Shown: in pieces, positions 1-6,530 of the stretch
Layout of the letters: every line of letters starts with the position of its first letter
How positions within the stretch are numbered: the stretch's first letter is position 1
Assembly: GCA_035457725.1 (NCBI GenBank)
Contig: DATIBC010000053.1
Location: forward strand, 1 to 18,039
DNA length: 18,039 nucleotides
Direction of reading: 5' to 3'
Source of the DNA: DATFES01 sp035457725
Lineage (GTDB): Bacteria > Pseudomonadota > Alphaproteobacteria > CACIAM-22H2
The notes under the pieces: model-generated
Databases searched by the model: none
What the model was told of the DNA's origin: nothing
What the model saw: the letters and a program-made list of their open reading frames with translations, nothing else
Program-made: the position numbers and the translations under genes

Positions 1-762
1 ACCCTCCGCACGCGCCGCCTCGTCCGTCTTCTTGCGGATCGTCTCGCGCCGCTCGTCCTGATCGACGATCACGAAGCGCTCGCGGAGCTTCCTCGCGTAA
101 TCCGCGAAGCCGGTGACGGCAATTTCGCCGCCCGACATGAAACGGTGGCCCGTCGTGCGATCCGTTACGGGTAGCTCGTGGCGCTTGTTGTCGTCGACCA
201 AATCAAGATTCAGTAAATCATCAAAACTGGCAACGTCGTCGCTTGTCGACGGCTGAATCTGCACGTTGACGGTTTGACCCTCGAAAAGGCAAAGCACGCG
301 GCTTAGCGGTCGAACCCAAGTCAATCGGCTGCTTCCCCATCGCATCGACTTGGGCCAAGACAAGTTCCAAATCGTCGGCGGAAGCAACAACCGGATTACG
401 TCCGCCGTCGGCATCCCGTTCCTGTTCGTGACGGCGAACCAGAACTCGGCCTTGCCGACCGTTCGTTTTTCGCACTGGTCCAGACCGGACAGGCCCAAGC
501 TCTTGAGGAACCCTTGGATGGCCGGCTCCGGCGCCCCAACCCGCGGGCCCTTTTTTTCCTCGCGGATGTCGGGCTGCTTCAACGGCAGCCCATCGACCAC
601 CAGGGTCAAGCGGCGCGGCGTCACGAATGCGCGGATGCGCTCGAAGCTCAGGCTTGCCGCCTTGAGGCGCTCCTCGAACAGCCGCCGCAAATCATCGGCC
701 GCACGCGCCTGCATGCGCGCTGGGATCTCCTCGGAAAACAACTCGAGCAGGAGCTCCGGCAT
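1..762 (-). CDS. glyS: Glycine--tRNA ligase beta subunit, N-terminal part (runs off the left edge)
   Basis: Beta subunit of the heterotetrameric bacterial glycyl-tRNA synthetase; with GlyQ it charges tRNA-Gly in the cytoplasm. Translating the minus strand from 762 gives one open frame to base 1, 254 codons with no stop or frameshift. It begins MPELLLELFSEEIPARMQ, the usual GlyS start, followed by a TPRRL segment near residue 50, an EEKKGPRVGAP segment near 71-81, and KSMRWG followed by WVRP near 138-150, all family landmarks. The family is usually near 690 residues, so roughly the last two thirds lie outside the window. Its ATG shares one base with the glyQ TGA (TGATG), so the two subunits are translationally coupled. 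Identity is certain; only the missing C-terminus cannot be judged. Confidence 0.96.
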   Translation of the reverse strand, partial: MPELLLELFSEEIPARMQARAADDLRRLFEERLKAASLSFERIRAFVTPRRLTLVVDGLPLKQPDIREEKKGPRVGAPEPAIQGFLKSLGLSGLDQCEKRTVGKAEFWFAVTNRNGMPTADVIRLLLPPTIWNLSWPKSMRWGSSRLTWVRPLSRVLCLFEGQTVNVQIQPSTSDDVASFDDLLNLDLVDDNKRHELPVTDRTTGHRFMSGGEIAVTGFADYARKLRERFVIVDQDERRETIRKKTDEAARAEG

Positions 763-1634
763 CAGGCCCCCCGCCCGCTCTCGCTGGCCAGCCACGCCTC
801 GCAGCACGCCTTGGCAAGAGCCCGCACCTTGCCGATATAGGCTTGGCGCTCGGCGACCGAGATCGCGCCGCGGGCGTCGAGCAGGTTGAAGCGGTGGCTC
901 GCCTTGATGCACTGGTCATAGGCGGGCAATGGAAGGCGCCTGGCGAGCAGCGCTTGGCATTCCTTCTCGGCGTCTTCGAAATGCCGGCGCAGCATGGCGA
1001 CGTCGGCATATTCGAAATTATGCGCCGAATACTCGATCTCGGCCTGCCTGAAGACATCGCCGTAGGTGACGCCGGCGCCGTTGAAATCGAGATCGTAGAC
1101 GTTCTCCACGCCTTGGATATACATGGCCAGGCGCTCGAGGCCGTAGGTCAGCTCGACCGACACCGGATCGCATTCGATCCCGCCGACCTGCTGGAAATAC
1201 GTGTACTGCGTCACCTCCATCCCATCGCACCACACCTCCCAGCCAAGGCCCCAGGCGCCAAGCGTCGGACTCTCCCAATCGTCCTCGACGAACCGAATGT
1301 CATGCCGTCGCGGATCGACCCCCAGCTCAGCCAGGCTTTGCAAATAGAGGTCCTGACTGTCGGCTGGTGATGGCTTCATGATCACCTGGAACTGGTAGTA
1401 GTGCTGCAGGCGGTTGGGATTCTCGCCATAGCGGCCATCGGTCGGCCGGCGCGAGGGCTGCACATAGGCGGCGCGCCATGGCCTGGGCCCAAGCGCGCGC
1501 AACGTTGTCGCCGGATGAAACGTACCCGCACCGACCTCCATGTCGTATGGCTGGAGGATGACGCAGCCTTGGCCGGCCCAGAAATGCTGGAGTCGCAGAA
1601 TTAGGCCTTGGAAGCTTTGATCTTTCTTGGCCAT
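762..1634 (-). CDS. glyQ: Glycine--tRNA ligase alpha subunit
   Basis: Catalytic class II subunit of the alpha2beta2 glycyl-tRNA synthetase; it binds ATP and glycine, forms glycyl-adenylate and works with GlyS. The 290-residue product has the near-invariant family landmarks: QGCVILQPYDMEVGAGTFHP (about 22-41), AYVQPSRRPTDGRYGENPNR (about 56-75), HDIRFVEDDWESPTLGAWG and YTYFQQVGG. Length is normal for the family. The start at 1634 is the only ATG before the conserved FQGLILRLQHFW segment, and I found no in-frame alternative start close upstream. It lacks a clear Shine-Dalgarno; instead the leader carries three CCTCC motifs (see findings). It is the third gene of sppA - small membrane protein - glyQ - glyS and overlaps glyS by one base. 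Confidence 0.98.
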   Translation of the reverse strand: MAKKDQSFQGLILRLQHFWAGQGCVILQPYDMEVGAGTFHPATTLRALGPRPWRAAYVQPSRRPTDGRYGENPNRLQHYYQFQVIMKPSPADSQDLYLQSLAELGVDPRRHDIRFVEDDWESPTLGAWGLGWEVWCDGMEVTQYTYFQQVGGIECDPVSVELTYGLERLAMYIQGVENVYDLDFNGAGVTYGDVFRQAEIEYSAHNFEYADVAMLRRHFEDAEKECQALLARRLPLPAYDQCIKASHRFNLLDARGAISVAERQAYIGKVRALAKACCEAWLASESGRGA

Positions 1635-1727
1635 TCTCGGAGGTGCGGAGGGGAACGGAGGTTGCGCCGCAACATAACCGCCGCCCCGAATCCGATCAAG
1701 CCGCCGCTGACGCGGCTTTGGCCGCGA

Positions 1728-1976
1728 TCACTGCTGCGCGAGGGGACAGCGCTTGCGGCCGCAGGCAGGCGACCCGGCGACAACGTAAACGCCGCAAACC
1801 GGGCACGGCGCCAGATCTTCGGCCGCCACCGGGCGACGGCCGTCGATGCGTGAGGCTGACGATCCGGCGGCCTTTCGCCGCTCCGACTCGATTCTCTGCA
1901 GCCAACGAAAGCCGAACCACACGATGGCGATCACCGCGACAAGAACGACGATTTTCCAGAAGCTGAATCCGAACAT
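1728..1976 (-). CDS. Small membrane-anchored protein with C-terminal four-cysteine (zinc-ribbon-like) tail
   Basis: An 82-residue protein of unknown function. Residues 5-25 form one strong hydrophobic helix (WKIVVLVAVIAIVWFGFRWL), then a charged, Arg-rich linker, then a tail with C58, C61, C72 and C77 (CPVCG, then CGRKRC), arranged like a small zinc ribbon. With few charges before the helix and Arg residues after it, the tail is probably cytoplasmic. It resembles small single-helix proteins with a C-terminal cysteine-pair tail that are common in proteobacteria (PP0621-like); I infer this from layout, not a search. The ATG is 19 bp after the sppA stop with a GAGG-type ribosome site, and glyQ starts 93 bp downstream, so it sits inside the sppA-glyQS operon. 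The cysteine pattern and operon position argue that it is a real gene. Confidence 0.8.
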   Translation of the reverse strand: MFGFSFWKIVVLVAVIAIVWFGFRWLQRIESERRKAAGSSASRIDGRRPVAAEDLAPCPVCGVYVVAGSPACGRKRCPLAQQ

Positions 1977-1995
1977 GTCGAACCGAACCTCGCGC

Positions 1996-2886
1996 TTAAA
2001 GTCCGTAGCGCGACCAGAGAGCGCGCGCCTCGACCGCGGCGATCAACTCGTCCGCCCAGCCGATTGGCAACCCGCCTGATGCGAGGTCGCTTGCGTTGCG
2101 CGGCAGGCCGAGCCAGCGGCGCAACATGCGCGTGTCGCTTACCACCGGACGCAGCCTCACCTGATCTCCGAAGCGGCGGCGCATGGCGCCGCGCAGATCG
2201 TCGATCCCATCGACCAAACCCAGCTCCACCGCCCGCTGGCCGGTCCAGAACTCGCCCGAGAACAGCTCCGCGTCGCTCCCCTTCAGCCGGTCGCCGCGAC
2301 GTTCGCGCACCCAGTCGATGAAGTTCTCGTGGATCTGGCGCTGGATCGCCTGCAGTCGCTCGACCTCGTCCGGGTCCTCGGGGCGGAACGGATCGAGCAT
2401 CGCCTTGCGCTCGCCCGCAGTGTGCACGCGCCGTTCTACGCCTATCTTGCGCAGCAGGTCCGGGAAGCCGAACGTCGCGGCGACAACGCCGATCGAGCCG
2501 ACGATCGAGTTGGCGTCGGCATAGATCTCATCGCCGACACAGGCGAGCCAATAACCGCCAGAGGCTGCGACGTCCTCGCAAAAGGCGATGACCGGGATTT
2601 TCTTCTCGCGCGAATGATCGCGAATGCGCCGGGCGATGAGCGCCGACTGCGCAGCCGAACCTCCCGGCGAGTTGATAGCGAGCGCGACTGCCTTTAGCTG
2701 CGGCATGGCGAACGCCCGCTCGATCAATGATGCCAAGCGCGCAATCGATAAGCCGCCCCGCAATGGTCCAAGTTGGCCGATGGGTCCCGCCAAGCGCAGA
2801 ACGGCGACGGTCGGCGGCGGATTGCGCAGTCGTTCGATCGGCAAGGTCGCGAGCAGGGGTCGCAAGCGCTCGAATAACCGTTCCAT
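1996..2886 (-). CDS. sppA: S49-family serine peptidase, short SppA/SohB type (signal peptide peptidase)
   Basis: Single-domain S49 peptidase of 296 residues, likely degrading cleaved signal peptides or membrane-associated peptides. The clan SK landmarks are present: INSPGGS at 71-77 (oxyanion region), nucleophile S109 in AASGGYW, SIVGSIGVV at 127-135, and general base K161 in GERKAML. The Ser-Lys spacing of 52 equals that of the single-domain B. subtilis-type SppA family, not the tandem E. coli form. A segment near 58-70 is only mildly hydrophobic, and I see no N-terminal membrane helix, so attachment may be peripheral. The ATG at 2886 is the first gene of the minus operon and diverges from a cytochrome gene 108 bp away. 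The upstream ribosome site is weak; a possible TTGGCA-N17-TAGTGT promoter would make the message nearly leaderless. Confidence 0.93.
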   Translation of the reverse strand: MERLFERLRPLLATLPIERLRNPPPTVAVLRLAGPIGQLGPLRGGLSIARLASLIERAFAMPQLKAVALAINSPGGSAAQSALIARRIRDHSREKKIPVIAFCEDVAASGGYWLACVGDEIYADANSIVGSIGVVAATFGFPDLLRKIGVERRVHTAGERKAMLDPFRPEDPDEVERLQAIQRQIHENFIDWVRERRGDRLKGSDAELFSGEFWTGQRAVELGLVDGIDDLRGAMRRRFGDQVRLRPVVSDTRMLRRWLGLPRNASDLASGGLPIGWADELIAAVEARALWSRYGL

Positions 2887-2924
2887 CGCCTTACACTAGG
2901 CGGCGGACCGTCGGTTGCCAATCG

Positions 2925-2941
2925 GCGAATCGTCGATTCGC
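2925..2941. promoter_or_regulatory. Palindrome in the divergent sppA / cytochrome promoter region
   Basis: GCGAATCG-T-CGATTCGC is a perfect 8-bp inverted repeat around a single T, placed in the 108-bp gap between the diverging genes. It contains two GANTC sites. A related 13-bp core recurs at 6559-6571 upstream of another divergent cytochrome pair. It could be an operator; no binding protein is identifiable from the sequence. Confidence 0.35.
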
Positions 2942-2994
2942 GATATGCCGCAGCCGCGGTCTTCGACTATGATCGCCTTCGAATCGGGGGACTC

Positions 2995-3471
2995 ATGGCG
3001 TGCTCTTGGTCGGCGAGCGGACGAGTCGGTATCGCGCTGGCCGCTGCATTGTGCGCATCGGTAGTCGGGTCGCCATCGGCGCAGGAAAGCAAACCGACGC
3101 TCATACAGCAGCGTCAGGAAGCGATGAAGGCGAACTTGGCGGCGACCCGCATTGCCGAGCAGATGGCAAGCGGCGCGCGGCCTTGGAACCGCGACGTGGC
3201 GCGTCAGATCGCGATCCGTTTCAACACGGTGGCGCAACGCATCCCCGAGCTTTTCGCTTCCGCCAGCCTGAGCGAGCCCGGCGAAACCGCGGCGCTTCCC
3301 GTCATCTGGGAGTCGCACGCCGATTTTCTCTCCCTGGCCGCGCAGCTCGACGTCGAGAGCCGACGGCTGTTCTCGCGAGCCAACGCCGACGACCAATCAG
3401 GCTTCGCCGCGCAGTTCCTCGTCGTCGATGCCGTCTGTTCGTCCTGCCACAACAAGTTTCGTAAGCCGTAA
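2995..3471 (+). CDS. Cytochrome c'/c556 family protein (class II c-type cytochrome)
   Basis: Exported haem protein of 158 residues. Residues 11-30 form a signal peptide (hydrophobic VGIALAAALCASVVG, likely cleavage after SAQ near 30). The haem-binding motif CSSCH lies at 148-152, only six residues from the C-terminus, which is the diagnostic layout of the cytochrome c' four-helix bundle. Met44 in RQEAMKAN, in the first helix, matches the position used as sixth ligand in low-spin c556 proteins, so c556 is more likely than five-coordinate c'. The role would be periplasmic electron transfer or gas binding; the partner is unknown. A GGGGGA ribosome site lies 3 bp before the ATG at 2995. An overlapping plus-strand reading frame of similar length is Arg-rich and lacks the motif, so it was discarded. 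The gene ends 10 bp before the convergent methyltransferase gene. Confidence 0.9.
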   Translation: MACSWSASGRVGIALAAALCASVVGSPSAQESKPTLIQQRQEAMKANLAATRIAEQMASGARPWNRDVARQIAIRFNTVAQRIPELFASASLSEPGETAALPVIWESHADFLSLAAQLDVESRRLFSRANADDQSGFAAQFLVVDAVCSSCHNKFRKP

Positions 3472-3481
3472 CCTCGTCCCA

Positions 3482-4240
3482 TCAGATGGCGAGCGCATCG
3501 CCTTGACGCAGGATGCGTTCGACCGCCTCCGTATAACGTCCGTCGGCTCGGTGCAGGACGAGCCCGGGCGCCAAACGTAAAGGACTGCGGAGTCCCTTGC
3601 GCGCTCGCACGATCACCCGCCGCGCCGCCTCGCCTTGCCTTGGCCAAAACGGGAAGACGACGATTTCGCCTGCCGCGGGTCCGAGCGCCGCCAACAGTTC
3701 GTCCAGGCGATCGGCGCGATGGATGACGATCAATGACCCCTTGGGCCGCAGCAATGCCAGCGCTCCGCCCACCCATCGGGCGATGTCGCCGCGAGTACCT
3801 ATGGTCGCCCGTCGCTTCCCCGCATCGGGCGGCGGAGCCACGCTGGCATCGATCAGGTGCGGCGGGTTGAAGAAGGCGGCGTCGAACGACGCCTTGAGCG
3901 ATGACGGCGGCCGCCGCGCATCCGCGGCGAGCACCTCGATCCGCTCGCCTATGCCATTGGCGGCGACGTTGGCGCGCGCCAATTTGGCGCTATCGGCGTC
4001 GATTTCGATTCCGACGAGCCGCAAGTCCGTCCGGCGTGTAGCCAGACAAAGCAACGCGGCGCCAGCGCCGCAACCCAGCTCGACGACGCGTCCGCGCTCG
4101 GGCGCGGTGACCGCCGCGGCCAGCAGCACCGGATCGATCGCGACGCGATAGCCCTTGACCGGCTGGGCGAAGCGCACGCGCCCGTCAAGAAGCGTGCCGC
4201 AGGTCGTGTCGCAGGCGTGCTCGCTTGCCCGCTCAGGCAC
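3482..4240 (-). CDS. SAM-dependent methyltransferase, TrmN6/YfiC-like (tRNA1(Val) adenine-N6 type)
   Basis: Rossmann-fold methyltransferase of 252 residues. A GYRVAIDPVLLAA segment (30-42) typical of the YfiC/TrmN6 group precedes motif I VELGCGAGA (53-61), the acidic end of strand 2 (GIEID, 77-81), an AADAR motif near 105-109 and the catalytic-loop signature NPPH (125-128). N6-adenine enzymes normally carry NPPY/F/W, so the His in fourth position is unusual. By family, the substrate would be A37 of tRNA1(Val), but this group also includes other methyltransferases, so substrate is inferred. The start is GTG at 4240, overlapping the 3' end of the DUF2007 gene by 8 bp, with GGCGAG upstream; translation is probably coupled. 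It converges on the cytochrome c556 gene. Confidence 0.82.
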   Translation of the reverse strand: MPERASEHACDTTCGTLLDGRVRFAQPVKGYRVAIDPVLLAAAVTAPERGRVVELGCGAGAALLCLATRRTDLRLVGIEIDADSAKLARANVAANGIGERIEVLAADARRPPSSLKASFDAAFFNPPHLIDASVAPPPDAGKRRATIGTRGDIARWVGGALALLRPKGSLIVIHRADRLDELLAALGPAAGEIVVFPFWPRQGEAARRVIVRARKGLRSPLRLAPGLVLHRADGRYTEAVERILRQGDALAI

Positions 4241-4451
4241 CGGCGTGCTCGCCGGCCGCGGCGTCGATCAACGCGCGAGCGCGCGTAAAGTCGTCGTCGT
4301 CGACCATGACGCGGCGCGGGATCGCCGATATCGAACCCTCGATGATCGAGGTGTGCAGATCGAGTACGACCGATTGGATCCGGGCGTCGGTCAGCAGCGC
4401 CTGAACCCAAGATAGCAAGACCGGATCGTTGCTGCGGAGCAATTCCCTCAT
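4233..4451 (-). CDS. DUF2007 family protein (putative small signal-transducing protein)
   Basis: A 72-residue soluble protein beginning MRELLRSNDPVLLSWVQALL. This matches the alphaproteobacterial DUF2007 pattern: a short beta-alpha unit with LLRSND at the start, an ALLTDARI helix, and a second strand-helix ending in a VMVDDDDFTRARALID segment. Function in the family is not established, though it has been proposed to be a small signalling or metal-linked domain. A GTG four codons upstream (4463) is an alternative start, but the ATG at 4451 fits the family N-terminus. It overlaps the methyltransferase start by 8 bp, forming a two-gene operon, and diverges from the polyprenyl synthase. Confidence 0.85.
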   Translation of the reverse strand: MRELLRSNDPVLLSWVQALLTDARIQSVVLDLHTSIIEGSISAIPRRVMVDDDDFTRARALIDAAAGEHAGA

Positions 4452-4488
4452 GTATCGCGTCACTCGGTCACGGCGGGCAGGATCGGGC

Positions 4489-4516
4489 TTGACCCCTCGG
4501 CGTTGCCGACTATGCT
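4489..4516 (+). promoter_or_regulatory. Sigma70-like promoter for the polyprenyl synthase gene
   Basis: TTGACC (4489-4494), 16-bp spacer, TATGCT (4511-4516). The -35 matches TTGACA at five of six positions and the -10 matches TATAAT at four of six. Predicted transcription start near 4523 gives a leader of about 57 nt before the GTG at 4580. Confidence 0.5.
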
Positions 4517-4579
4517 CGGGTCCAATCGGCGCGTCGTCAAGCGGCGCGGTACAACTGCAACGAACAGCCGGGGACAGCG

Positions 4580-5602
4580 GTGGCCGTCGTCGTCAGCCTC
4601 GAGGAAGAGCGCGGAAGAGCGCCCCGAGCATCGCTCGCGGCGCTGATGCAGCTCGTCGGCGCCGATCTCAGCCAAGTGAACGCGTTGATCGTCCGGCGGA
4701 TGGACAGTCCGGTCACGCTCATCCCGCAGCTCGCCGGCCATATCGTCGCTGCGGGCGGCAAGCGGCTACGCCCGATGCTGACATTGGGCGCATCGCGGAT
4801 GTGCGACTATCGTGGGACGCGGCATATCGCGCTGGCTACCTGCGTCGAGTTCATTCATACCGCGACGCTGCTGCACGACGACGTGGTCGACGAGAGCGAT
4901 TTGCGGCGCGGGCTTGCCACCGCCAATGCCGTGTGGGGCAACAAACCCAGCGTGCTGGTCGGCGACTTCTTGTTCAGCCGCGCATTCCAGTTGATGGTCG
5001 AGGATGGTTCGCTCGCTGTTCTGTCCATCCTGGCCAACGCCTCGGCCGTAATCGCCGAGGGCGAGGTGATGCAGCTGATGACCGCGAACGACACCGAGAC
5101 CACCGAGGCCGCGTATCTCGACGTGATCAAGGCGAAGACCGCGACCTTGTTCGCCGCCGCATGCCGGATCGGCGCGGTCGTCGGCGAGCGCCCGCGCGTC
5201 GAGGAAGAGGCGCTCGAGAGCTATGGCATGAATCTCGGCATCGCCTTCCAATTGGTCGACGACGTGCTCGATTATGCCGCTCATCAGGCGACGCTCGGCA
5301 AGACGGTCGGCGACGATTTTCGCGACGGCAAGATCACGCTCCCGGTGGTGCTCGCGTTCCTGCGCGGCGACGCCGAGGAGCGGCGATTTTGGCGGCGTAC
5401 GCTGGAGGACCAGCAGCAGCAGGACGGCGACCTTGCGCGCGCCATCCAGCTCATGGAGCGACATGGCAGCTTGCGTGACACGGTCGAGCGGGCGCGCCAC
5501 TACGGCGCCATGGCGCGCGATGCGCTTGGCGTGTTCTCCGACAGTGTCGAGAAGCGCGCCCTTGTCGAAGTCATCGATTTCGCCATTCACCGGGCCTACT
5601 GA
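4580..5602 (+). CDS. ispB: Long-chain polyprenyl diphosphate synthase (octaprenyl/decaprenyl type)
   Basis: All-trans prenyltransferase of 340 residues that extends farnesyl or geranylgeranyl diphosphate with isopentenyl diphosphate to make the ubiquinone side chain. Landmarks: GGKRLRP (59-65), first Asp-rich motif DDVVD (100-104), GDF-LF (128-132), GEVMQL (161-166), KTATLF (186-191), second Asp-rich motif DDVLD (227-231) and DDFRDGK (245-251). The residue five before the first Asp (A95) is small, as in long-chain enzymes, which supports a C40-C50 product. Octaprenyl and decaprenyl cannot be told apart here. The start is GTG at 4580 with GGGGA (4570-4574) five bases upstream. The gene is divergent from the DUF2007/methyltransferase pair, a common alphaproteobacterial arrangement. 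Confidence 0.93.
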   Translation: MAVVVSLEEERGRAPRASLAALMQLVGADLSQVNALIVRRMDSPVTLIPQLAGHIVAAGGKRLRPMLTLGASRMCDYRGTRHIALATCVEFIHTATLLHDDVVDESDLRRGLATANAVWGNKPSVLVGDFLFSRAFQLMVEDGSLAVLSILANASAVIAEGEVMQLMTANDTETTEAAYLDVIKAKTATLFAAACRIGAVVGERPRVEEEALESYGMNLGIAFQLVDDVLDYAAHQATLGKTVGDDFRDGKITLPVVLAFLRGDAEERRFWRRTLEDQQQQDGDLARAIQLMERHGSLRDTVERARHYGAMARDALGVFSDSVEKRALVEVIDFAIHRAY

Positions 5603-5654
5603 CGACACATCGCCACGGCTAATTTCCGAGCTATGACAATCCCTTAGCGGACGC

Positions 5655-5683
5655 TTGCGGCATCGCAAACGAGGAGCTATAAG
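5655..5683 (+). promoter_or_regulatory. Promoter of tRNA-Pro
   Basis: TTGCGG (5655-5660), 17-bp spacer, TATAAG (5678-5683); the -10 matches TATAAT at five of six. The region after it (GACGCCCC) is GC-rich, as in stringently controlled stable-RNA promoters. A predicted start near 5690 gives a leader of about 33 nt before the tRNA. The leader contains a GCCGGC-CATGC-GCCGGC hairpin (5693-5709) that RNase P processing would remove. Confidence 0.55.
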
Positions 5684-5722
5684 GACGCCCCTGCCGGCCA
5701 TGCGCCGGCGCACGGCCCGGGT

Positions 5723-5799
5723 CGGAGTGTAGCTCAGCCTGGTAGAGCACTAGCTTCGGGAGCTAGGGGTCGGAGGTTCGAATCCTCTCACTCCGACCA
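5723..5799 (+). tRNA. tRNA-Pro (anticodon CGG)
   Basis: Complete 77-nt cloverleaf. The acceptor arm is CGGAGTG (5723-5729) with CACTCCG (5789-5795), then discriminator A and an encoded CCA (5797-5799). The D arm is GCTC-AGCCTGGTA-GAGC. The anticodon stem CTAGC/GCTAG encloses loop TTCGGGA, so the anticodon is CGG and reads CCG. The T arm has GGAGG-TTCGAAT-CCTCT. CCG is a frequent proline codon in this GC-rich DNA. No integrase or repeat copy of the tRNA 3' end is seen nearby, so there is no sign of use as an attachment site. Confidence 0.97.
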
Positions 5800-5910
5800 A
5801 TTCAGCACAATACGCACTAGCGACAAACCGGCCAGTGCCGGACGGGATCGATTGGCAACCGACACGACGCGCTTCGGCCGCAGCGTGGATATGCACTCCT
5901 CTCGCGTGCT

Positions 5911-6525
5911 TCAGCCTTGTGGCGCGCCGATGGCCTGCCGAAAGGCGGTGCCGTCCAAAAATTTGTCGACTGCTTGCCGCAACGTTTTTTCGGCGTCAGC
6001 GCGCAACTCGTCGACGGAGCCGAAAATCCCTGTATCGAGGGCCACCAGCGAGCCTTCGATGGTATCGACCTGGGTGAGCTCGACCACAACTTCGCGACTG
6101 TTCGCCCGCTCGATGAGCGACATCGCGAATTTCGCGTGCGCTTCGCGCCGCACAAAGCGATTCGTGTCGAATTGGACCACGTTTGCCGTGAGAACGAAGC
6201 GACCCTCTCCGCTCTCATTGAGAAGGCCGCGTGCTCGGAGCGCATCGACGAAGGCTTGACGTACGACTTCGCGAACCGGAACCGGCGTTTCCAGCGTCTT
6301 CAGCGGATTGCCGAAACCGCCGCGGATCGCGCCAAGCCAGTTTGGCGCATGCTTGCGGGTGTCGGTAAACGGCCCGACCGAGACCAGCGCACGTTGCTCG
6401 ACCGGCGCGGCTGCGATCGCCGATGAGGCATAGGCCAGATCGACTGGCGTCGTGGTGCAGCCGCCGACGAGCAGCGGCAAACCGCACAGCGCCAGACGCG
6501 CGAATCGCAAGTGCAACCCGAGCAT
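5911..6525 (-). CDS. Uncharacterised lipoprotein
   Basis: A 204-residue envelope protein I do not recognise by family. It begins MLGLHLRFARLALCGLPLLV followed by GGCTTTP, a type II signal peptide with lipobox V-G-G-C and lipidated C23. The mature part has a short beta-rich opening (RALVSVGPFTDTR), a conserved-looking LGAIRGGFGNPLKTLETP segment, then an amphipathic helix (VREVVRQAFVDALRARGLL), strands, and a C-terminal helix (ADAEKTLRQAVDKFL). This layout recalls YajG/LptE-like outer-membrane lipoproteins, but that is only structural similarity. Residues +2/+3 after the Cys are Thr-Thr, not Asp, so outer-membrane sorting is likely. ATG at 6525 is preferred over an ATG nine codons upstream because a strong GGAGG (6531-6535 on the complement) lies five bases before it. 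It is a single minus gene, divergent from the cytochrome c gene. Confidence 0.8.
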   Translation of the reverse strand: MLGLHLRFARLALCGLPLLVGGCTTTPVDLAYASSAIAAAPVEQRALVSVGPFTDTRKHAPNWLGAIRGGFGNPLKTLETPVPVREVVRQAFVDALRARGLLNESGEGRFVLTANVVQFDTNRFVRREAHAKFAMSLIERANSREVVVELTQVDTIEGSLVALDTGIFGSVDELRADAEKTLRQAVDKFLDGTAFRQAIGAPQG

Positions 6526-6530
6526 CTCAC

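Noticed and set aside
221..475. Apparent break-up of glyS into small frames at the left edge
   Set aside because: Manual translation from 762 to 1 gives one uninterrupted GlyS frame; the gene is cut by the window edge, not frameshifted.
4429..5478. A 349-residue plus-strand frame overlapping the polyprenyl synthase
   Set aside because: Arg/Ala-rich composition and no motifs; the other frame has both Asp-rich motifs of the prenyltransferase.
5723..5799. tRNA-Pro as a possible integration site
   Set aside because: No integrase, no repeat of the tRNA 3' end and no change in gene character on either side.
5828..5841. CCGGC-CAGT-GCCGG hairpin downstream of tRNA-Pro
   Set aside because: Five-bp stem without a T-tract; too weak to call a terminator in this GC-rich DNA.
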